Positions 59,236 through 64,000 of a stretch of DNA of 64,000 bases are shown piece after piece. The notes under the pieces are model-generated. The model did not search any database, was not told the origin of the DNA, and saw only the letters and a program-made list of their open reading frames with translations. The DNA is from Myxococcales bacterium. Lineage in GTDB: Bacteria > Myxococcota_A > Bradymonadia > UBA7976 > UBA1532. The position numbers were made by a program, and so were the translations under genes. Location of the stretch: positions 62,001-126,000 of the forward strand of contig JACKDP010000009.1 in assembly GCA_020633435.1 (NCBI GenBank). Direction: 5' to 3'. Within the stretch, counting starts at the first letter, position 1, and each line of letters begins with the position of its first letter.

Positions 59236-60411
59236 ATGGCAGAAGCGGTGATTGTCGGGGCGGCTCGGACGCCCATCGGGAGCTTCGGTGGGGCGCTGGC
59301 CTCGGTGCCTGCCCCGCGGCTCGGTGCGGTGGCCATCAAGGCGGCGCTGGAGCGCGCCGGCGTCGCGGCCGACGCGGTGGACGAGGTCATCATGGGCTGC
59401 GTCCTCCCCGCCGGGCTGGGCCAGGCGCCGGCCCGCCAGGCCGCGCTCTTCGCCGGCCTCGACCAGGGCACGGCCTGCATGACGATCAACAAGGTCTGCG
59501 GCTCCGGCCTCAAGGCGGTCATGCTGGCCGCCCAGGCCATCCGGGCGGGCGACGCGCAGGTCATCGTGGCGGGCGGCATGGAGAACATGTCCCAGGCCCC
59601 CTACCTGCTGCCCGACGCCCGCGACGGCATGCGCATGGGCCACAAGCAGGTCATCGACTCCATGGTCAAGGATGGCCTCTGGGACGTCTACAACGACTTC
59701 CACATGGGCAACGCCGCCGAGATCTGCGCCCGCGACTGCCAGATCAGCCGCGAGGATCAGGACGCCTTCGCGACCGCCAGCTACACCCGCGCCGTGGCCG
59801 CCCAGAAGGCCGGGGCCTTCGTGGCCGAGATCGTCGCGGTGCCCGTGCCCCAGCGCCGCGGCGAGCCCGTGATGGTGGACGCCGACGAGGAGCCCGCCCG
59901 CGGGCGCCCCGACAAGTTCGCCGGCCTGCGCCCCGCCTTCGACAAGGCCGGCACCGTGACCGCCGCCAACGCCAGCAGCCTCAACGACGGGGCCGCCGCC
60001 GTGGTGGTGACGAGCCGCGCCTACGCCGAGGCCCACGGCCTGCCCATCCTGGCCACCATCGCGCAGACCAGCCAGCACGCGCAGGCCCCGGAGTGGTTCA
60101 CCACCGCGCCGGCCTACGCCATCCAGAAGGTGCTGAACAAGGCCGGGCTGACCCCCAACGACGTCGACCTCTACGAGGTCAACGAGGCGTTCTCCGTGGT
60201 CTCGCTCGCCGTGAACAACATCGCCGAGCTGCCCGCCGACCGCGTCAACGTGAACGGCGGCGCGGTGGCGCTGGGCCACCCCATCGGCGCCAGCGGCTGC
60301 CGCATCCTGGTGACCCTCCTCTACGCCCTGGAGGCCCGCGACGCGAAGCGCGGCCTGGCGAGCCTGTGCATCGGCGGCGGCGAGGCCGTGGCCGTGATCG
60401 TGGAGCGCTGA
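59236..60411 (+). CDS. Acetyl-CoA C-acetyltransferase (thiolase)
   Basis: A 391-residue thiolase. The acyl-enzyme Cys88 lies in NKVCGSGLKAVMLA, the active His in VNGGAVALGHPIGASG and the second Cys in SLCIGGGEAVAV. Length and motifs match biosynthetic/degradative acetyl-CoA acetyltransferases. First gene of an operon of acyl-CoA enzymes, each separated by 0-4 nt from the next until the HMG-CoA lyase gene, which follows after 16 nt. Confidence 0.96.
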   Translation: MAEAVIVGAARTPIGSFGGALASVPAPRLGAVAIKAALERAGVAADAVDEVIMGCVLPAGLGQAPARQAALFAGLDQGTACMTINKVCGSGLKAVMLAAQAIRAGDAQVIVAGGMENMSQAPYLLPDARDGMRMGHKQVIDSMVKDGLWDVYNDFHMGNAAEICARDCQISREDQDAFATASYTRAVAAQKAGAFVAEIVAVPVPQRRGEPVMVDADEEPARGRPDKFAGLRPAFDKAGTVTAANASSLNDGAAAVVVTSRAYAEAHGLPILATIAQTSQHAQAPEWFTTAPAYAIQKVLNKAGLTPNDVDLYEVNEAFSVVSLAVNNIAELPADRVNVNGGAVALGHPIGASGCRILVTLLYALEARDAKRGLASLCIGGGEAVAVIVER

Positions 60412-60412
60412 C

Positions 60413-61273
60413 ATGAGCATCGAGCGCATCGGGGTCGTGGGCGCCGGCCAGATGGGCGCGGGCATCGCGCAGGTCGCCGCCACCGTGGGGCTGACCGTCC
60501 GCCTGGCCGACGTGGACCGGGCCACCGCCGAGAAGGGCGTGGCCGGCATCGTCAAGCGGCTCGGCCGCGAGGTCGAGAAGGGCCGCCTGACGGCGGAGGA
60601 GCGCGACGCCATCGCTGGCCGCCTCCTCCCCGCCGACGGCCTGGCCGACTTCGCCGACGTGGATCTCGCCATCGAGGCCGCCAGCGAGAGCGAGGGCCTC
60701 AAGAAGCGGATCTTCGCGGAAATGGACGGGATCTGCCGCCCCGGTGCGCTCCTCGCCACCAACACGTCGAGCATCCCCATCACCCGCATCGCCGCGGTGA
60801 CGAGCCGCCCCGAGCTCGTCATCGGCATGCACTTCATGAACCCCGTGCCGGTCATGAAGCTCGTCGAGATCATCCGCGGCATCGCCACCAGCGACGCCAC
60901 CTACGCGGCCGTGAAGGGCCTCGCCGAGCGGATGGGCAAGACGACGGTGCTGGCCCGCGACATGCCGGGCTTCATCGTCAACCGCGTGCTCATGCCCATG
61001 ATCAACGAGGCCGTCGTCGCCCTCTACGAGGGCATCGGCTCGGTGGAAGACATCGACGTGGGCATGAAGCTGGGCACCAACCAGCCCATGGGGCCGCTGA
61101 CCCTGGCCGACTTCATCGGCCTGGACACCTGCCTGGCCATCATGGAGGTCCTGCACACCGGCACCGGCGACTCGAAGTACCGGCCCTGCCCGCTGCTGCG
61201 GCAGTACGTCGACGCGGGCTGGCTGGGGCGCAAGAGCGGCCGCGGCTTCTACGACTACAGCGCGAAGGGCTGA
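60413..61273 (+). CDS. 3-hydroxyacyl-CoA (3-hydroxybutyryl-CoA) dehydrogenase
   Basis: A 286-residue NAD-dependent dehydrogenase. The NAD loop is GVVGAGQMGAGIAQVA; the catalytic region MHFMNPVPVMKLVEII and the C-terminal GPLTLADFIGLDTC / GRKSGRGFYDY complete the fold. Size fits the short (Hbd) class. Begins 1 nt after the thiolase stop. Confidence 0.95.
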   Translation: MSIERIGVVGAGQMGAGIAQVAATVGLTVRLADVDRATAEKGVAGIVKRLGREVEKGRLTAEERDAIAGRLLPADGLADFADVDLAIEAASESEGLKKRIFAEMDGICRPGALLATNTSSIPITRIAAVTSRPELVIGMHFMNPVPVMKLVEIIRGIATSDATYAAVKGLAERMGKTTVLARDMPGFIVNRVLMPMINEAVVALYEGIGSVEDIDVGMKLGTNQPMGPLTLADFIGLDTCLAIMEVLHTGTGDSKYRPCPLLRQYVDAGWLGRKSGRGFYDYSAKG

Positions 61274-61276
61274 GCC

Positions 61277-62056
61277 ATGGATCTCGTGAAGGTCACCTGC
61301 ACCGACGGCATCGCGTGGATGGAGATCCACCGGCCGAAGGCGATGAACGCCCTCACCCAGGCCGTGCTCACCGAGCTGGAGGTGGAGATCGCGAGCCTGG
61401 CGGCCGATCTGGCCGATCTGCGCGTCGTGGTGCTCACCGGGGCCGGCGAGAAGGCCTTCGTGGCCGGCGCCGACATCCGGGAGATGGCCACCATGACGCC
61501 GGCGGAGGCGGCGGCCTTCTCGGCCCTCGGCCACCGCGTCCTGGGCGCCCTCGAGGCCCTGCCCGTGCCGGTCATCGCGGCCGTCAACGGCTTCGCCCTG
61601 GGCGGCGGCTGCGAGCTGGCGCTGGCCTGCGACCTGGTCTACGCCGCCGAGAACGCGCGCTTCGGCCAGCCGGAGGTCAAGCTGGGCCTCATCCCCGGCT
61701 TCGGGGGCACGCAGCGCCTCGCCCGCCGCATCGGCCCCATGCGCGCGCTCGACCTCGTGGTCACCGGCCGCATGGTCGGCGCCGCCGAGGCGCGCAGCCT
61801 GGGCCTCTGCCTCGACGTCTTCCCCGCCGACGAGCTCAAGAGCCGGGTGCAGACCATCGCGGAGGGCATCGCCGCCATGGGGCCCGTGGCCGTCCGCGCC
61901 GCCAAGGCCACCCAGGCCCGCGGCCTCGACGGGCCGCTCGCCACCGGCAACGCCCTGGAGCGCGACGCCTTCGCCCTGCTCTTCGCCACCAGCGACGCCC
62001 GCGAGGGCATGGCCGCCTTCACCGAGAAGCGCGACCCGGTCTTCCAGGGGCGCTGA
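61277..62056 (+). CDS. Enoyl-CoA hydratase (crotonase family)
   Basis: A 259-residue crotonase. The oxyanion-hole and catalytic segments are AGADIREMATMTPAEAAA, NGFALGGGCELALACD (Glu) and FGQPEVKLGLIPGFGG (Glu). It would hydrate crotonyl-CoA or longer enoyl-CoAs to the substrate of the dehydrogenase before it. Only 3 nt separate it from the dehydrogenase gene and its stop overlaps the next start (TGATG). Confidence 0.96.
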   Translation: MDLVKVTCTDGIAWMEIHRPKAMNALTQAVLTELEVEIASLAADLADLRVVVLTGAGEKAFVAGADIREMATMTPAEAAAFSALGHRVLGALEALPVPVIAAVNGFALGGGCELALACDLVYAAENARFGQPEVKLGLIPGFGGTQRLARRIGPMRALDLVVTGRMVGAAEARSLGLCLDVFPADELKSRVQTIAEGIAAMGPVAVRAAKATQARGLDGPLATGNALERDAFALLFATSDAREGMAAFTEKRDPVFQGR

Positions 62057-63186
62057 TGGATCTCGCCCTCACCCCCGCCCAGGCCGCCGCGCGCGACACC
62101 GCCCGGCGCCTCGCCCAGGAGCTGCTGGCCCCCCACGCGCGCACCTTCGACGCCGAGCACACCTTCCCGACGGCCCACCTGCAGGCCCTCGCCCGCGCCG
62201 GCCTCTTCGGGGTGAACATCCGGCCGGAGCACGGGGGCCTGGGGGCGGGCGCCGTCGCCTACGCCCTGGCGGTGCGCGAGCTCGCGGCGGCCTGCGCCGC
62301 GACCACGGTGGCCATGATGGTCACCAACATGGTGGCCGAGGCCATCCAGACGTTCGGCGATGACGACCAGCGGGCGCGGTTCCTGCCCCGCATCACCAGC
62401 GGGGAGTGGCCAGCGGCCGGCTTCAGCCTGAGCGAGCCGGGGGCCGGCAGCGACGCCTCGTCCCTGACGACGCGGGCGGTCCGGGACGGCGACGCCTACG
62501 TGCTCGATGGCACCAAGGCGTGGGTCACCAGCGGCGGGCACGCGGGGCTCTACCTCGTGATGGCCCGGACGAATCCGGCGGAAAAGTCGAGGGGAATCAG
62601 CGCCTTCCTGGTGCCGGGCGACGCACCGGGCCTGACGGCGACGAAGCCCGAGGAGAAGATGGGCCTGCGCGCCTCGGCCACCACCCAGCTCGTCCTGGAG
62701 GGCTGCCGGGTGCCCGCCGCCAACCGCCTGGGCCCCGAGGGCATCGGCTTCCGCATCGCGATGACGAGCCTGGACGGCGGGCGGGTCGGCGTGAGCGCCC
62801 AGGCCTGCGGCATCGCGACCGCCGCGCACGAGGCGGCCGTGGCCTACGCCCGCGCCCACCCCGCCGAGGGGGACGCCGCCACCCGCGCGGGCGAGATCGA
62901 CGCCTGGGTGCGCGCCGGGTTCGGGCTCTGCCTGCGCGCCGCGAGCTTGAAGGACGCGGGCCGCCCGTTCACCCGCCCGGCCGCCATGGCCAAGCTCTAC
63001 TGCACCGAGATGGCCGGCCGCGCCTGCCAGCACGCCCTGCGCAGCCTCGGCCTCGCCGGCCAGGACGCCGCGGCCCGCGTCGAGCAGTACGCCCGCGACG
63101 CGCGCATCACGCGCATCTACGAGGGCACCAGCGAGGTGCAGCGCATCGTCATCGCCCGGGAGCTGCTGCGGGGCGTGTCGGCCTGA
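62056..63186 (+). CDS. Acyl-CoA dehydrogenase
   Basis: A 376-residue flavoenzyme. FAD-binding signatures are FSLSEPGAGSDASSL and TKAWVTSGGHAGLYLV; the catalytic Glu lies in RIYEGTSEVQRIVIARE. Length and context fit short-chain (butyryl- or isovaleryl-CoA) dehydrogenases. Isovaleryl-CoA is a possibility because an HMG-CoA lyase gene, which works on the leucine pathway, follows. The methylcrotonyl-CoA carboxylase genes needed for that route are not in the window. Confidence 0.95.
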   Translation: MDLALTPAQAAARDTARRLAQELLAPHARTFDAEHTFPTAHLQALARAGLFGVNIRPEHGGLGAGAVAYALAVRELAAACAATTVAMMVTNMVAEAIQTFGDDDQRARFLPRITSGEWPAAGFSLSEPGAGSDASSLTTRAVRDGDAYVLDGTKAWVTSGGHAGLYLVMARTNPAEKSRGISAFLVPGDAPGLTATKPEEKMGLRASATTQLVLEGCRVPAANRLGPEGIGFRIAMTSLDGGRVGVSAQACGIATAAHEAAVAYARAHPAEGDAATRAGEIDAWVRAGFGLCLRAASLKDAGRPFTRPAAMAKLYCTEMAGRACQHALRSLGLAGQDAAARVEQYARDARITRIYEGTSEVQRIVIARELLRGVSA

Positions 63187-63202
63187 GCGGCCTGGAGGTT
63201 CC

Positions 63203-64000
63203 ATGTTCGATGCGCTCCCGCCCCGCGTCCGCGTCTACGAGGTCGGCCCCCGGGACGGCCTGCAGAACGAGGCCGCCGTCGTGCCCACCGAGGGGAAGCT
63301 GCGCCTCATCGGCGCGCTGACGGCAGCAGGGCTGCCGCGTATCGAGATCACCAGCTTCGTGAACCCGCGCTGGATCCCGCCCCTGGCCGACGCGGAGTTC
63401 GTGGCCCAGGCGCTGCGGGCCGAGCCGGCGGCCGTGCGCGCCCGCTACACCGCCCTCGTGCCCAACGAGCGCGGCCTGGACCGGGCGCTGGCCGCCGGGC
63501 TGGGCGAGGTGGCGGTGTTCATGTCGGCCTCCGAGACGCACAACCGCCGCAACATCAACAAGTCGCGGGAAGAGACGTGGCCCGCCTTCGAGCCCGTCTT
63601 CGCCCGCTGCGCCGAGGCCGGCGTGGCCGTGCGCGCCTACGTCAGCACCGCCTGGGGGTGCCCGTACGAGGGCGCCGTCGCCCCCGAGGTCGTCCGGGAC
63701 GTCGCCGCGCGGCTCCTGGCGATGGGGGCCTACGAGATCAGCCTGGGCGACACCATCGGCGTCGGCACCCCGCTGCAGACGCGCCGGCTGCTGGACGTGC
63801 TGCTGGCCGCGCTGCCCGTCGAGCGGCTGGCGATGCACATGCACGACACCCGCGGCACGGCCCTGGCCAACTGCCTGGTCGGCCTGGAGGCGGGCATCAC
63901 CACCTTCGACGCCAGCGTCGGCGGCCTGGGCGGCTGCCCCTACGCCCCCGGCGCCAGCGGCAACCTCGCCACCGAGGACCTCGTCTACCTGCTGCACGGC
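63203..64000 (+). CDS. Hydroxymethylglutaryl-CoA lyase (partial, 5' end)
   Basis: The first 266 codons, with GGAGG 5 nt before the ATG; the gene continues beyond the right edge. Family motifs are VYEVGPRDGLQNE at the start, FMSASETHNRRNINKS, MHMHDTRGTALAN and the catalytic Cys loop GGLGGCPYAPGASGN. It splits HMG-CoA to acetoacetate and acetyl-CoA, the last step of leucine degradation, feeding the thiolase encoded at the front of the operon. 16 nt after the dehydrogenase. Confidence 0.95.
   Translation, partial: MFDALPPRVRVYEVGPRDGLQNEAAVVPTEGKLRLIGALTAAGLPRIEITSFVNPRWIPPLADAEFVAQALRAEPAAVRARYTALVPNERGLDRALAAGLGEVAVFMSASETHNRRNINKSREETWPAFEPVFARCAEAGVAVRAYVSTAWGCPYEGAVAPEVVRDVAARLLAMGAYEISLGDTIGVGTPLQTRRLLDVLLAALPVERLAMHMHDTRGTALANCLVGLEAGITTFDASVGGLGGCPYAPGASGNLATEDLVYLLHG

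Noticed and set aside
1..64000. CRISPR arrays, tRNA or rRNA genes, prophage or integrase genes
   Set aside because: Scanning for spaced identical repeats, cloverleaf-type ends and phage-type genes by eye found none. A covariance-model search would be needed to be certain for small RNAs.

Overview
The window is very GC-rich (roughly 70% or more by eye) and tightly packed. It carries about 50 protein genes and no rRNA, tRNA, CRISPR array or intact insertion sequence that I can recognise. The gene content points to a myxococcote (Myxococcota, Bradymonadia/Polyangia-like): many lipoproteins with Asp-Ala-Gly-Pro linkers after the lipobox, FG-GAP/UnbV and thrombospondin-type-3 proteins, MYXO-CTERM-like tags, a Ser/Thr kinase, a PEGA protein, and lamin-tail/CotH and RCC1-like secreted proteins. 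The phylum is an inference from these families, not from a marker gene.

Layout. 0-3.5 kb: end of the proton-translocating transhydrogenase operon (pntAB, pntB) running into AmmeMemoRadiSam genes B and A through 4-nt overlaps. 3.5-9.4 kb: orphan histidine kinase coupled to an FG-GAP/UnbV lipoprotein, an LPP20-like lipoprotein, and dinB with a small membrane protein. 9.5-16.8 kb: amidase/TolB-like fusion, RCC1-like and EGF-like lipoproteins, an endonuclease/phosphatase-family lipoprotein, two envelope proteins, and a clear Rho-independent terminator. 16.8-24.3 kb: Ser/Thr kinase, metallophosphoesterase, OmpA-like and TlpA-like lipoproteins, methyltransferase. 24.4-31.4 kb: a 1,695-residue calcium-repeat protein fused to an OmpA-family protein, then a transglutaminase-like protein. 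31.4-35.7 kb: monoheme cytochrome, GH36-like lipoprotein, plsX coupled to an APP1-like lipid phosphatase. 35.8-43.4 kb: an envelope electron-transfer-like cluster (beta-barrel, 11-haem cytochrome, lipoprotein, FadL-like barrel; facing 5-haem lipoprotein). 43.4-52.6 kb: murJ, a CPBP-like membrane protein, an ABC1/UbiB kinase, a CotH/lamin-tail lipoprotein, and a frameshifted gene. 52.9-59.2 kb: RAYT-type transposase, spermidine-synthase-like methyltransferase, homocysteine methyltransferase/MTHFR, phytanoyl-CoA dioxygenase-like protein, kelch-like lipoprotein. 59.2 kb to the end: an acyl-CoA degradation operon (thiolase, 3-hydroxyacyl-CoA dehydrogenase, enoyl-CoA hydratase, acyl-CoA dehydrogenase, HMG-CoA lyase).

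The main observations are these. (1) Two unrelated genes contain an internal Cys-Gly-Gly/hydrophobic/Arg-Arg-Arg sorting tag whose Arg cluster runs in frame into a second signal peptide and a second secreted protein, as if each encoded an exported polyprotein. (2) A four-gene, fully coupled beta-barrel/11-haem cytochrome/lipoprotein/beta-barrel module. (3) A recurring TTGnnn-N17/18-TAnnnT promoter placed 5-9 nt before start codons (13 genes), implying widespread leaderless mRNAs. (4) Convergent gene pairs whose stop codons share a CTAG or lie inside a hairpin. Functions are inferred from motifs read by eye; no database search was run.
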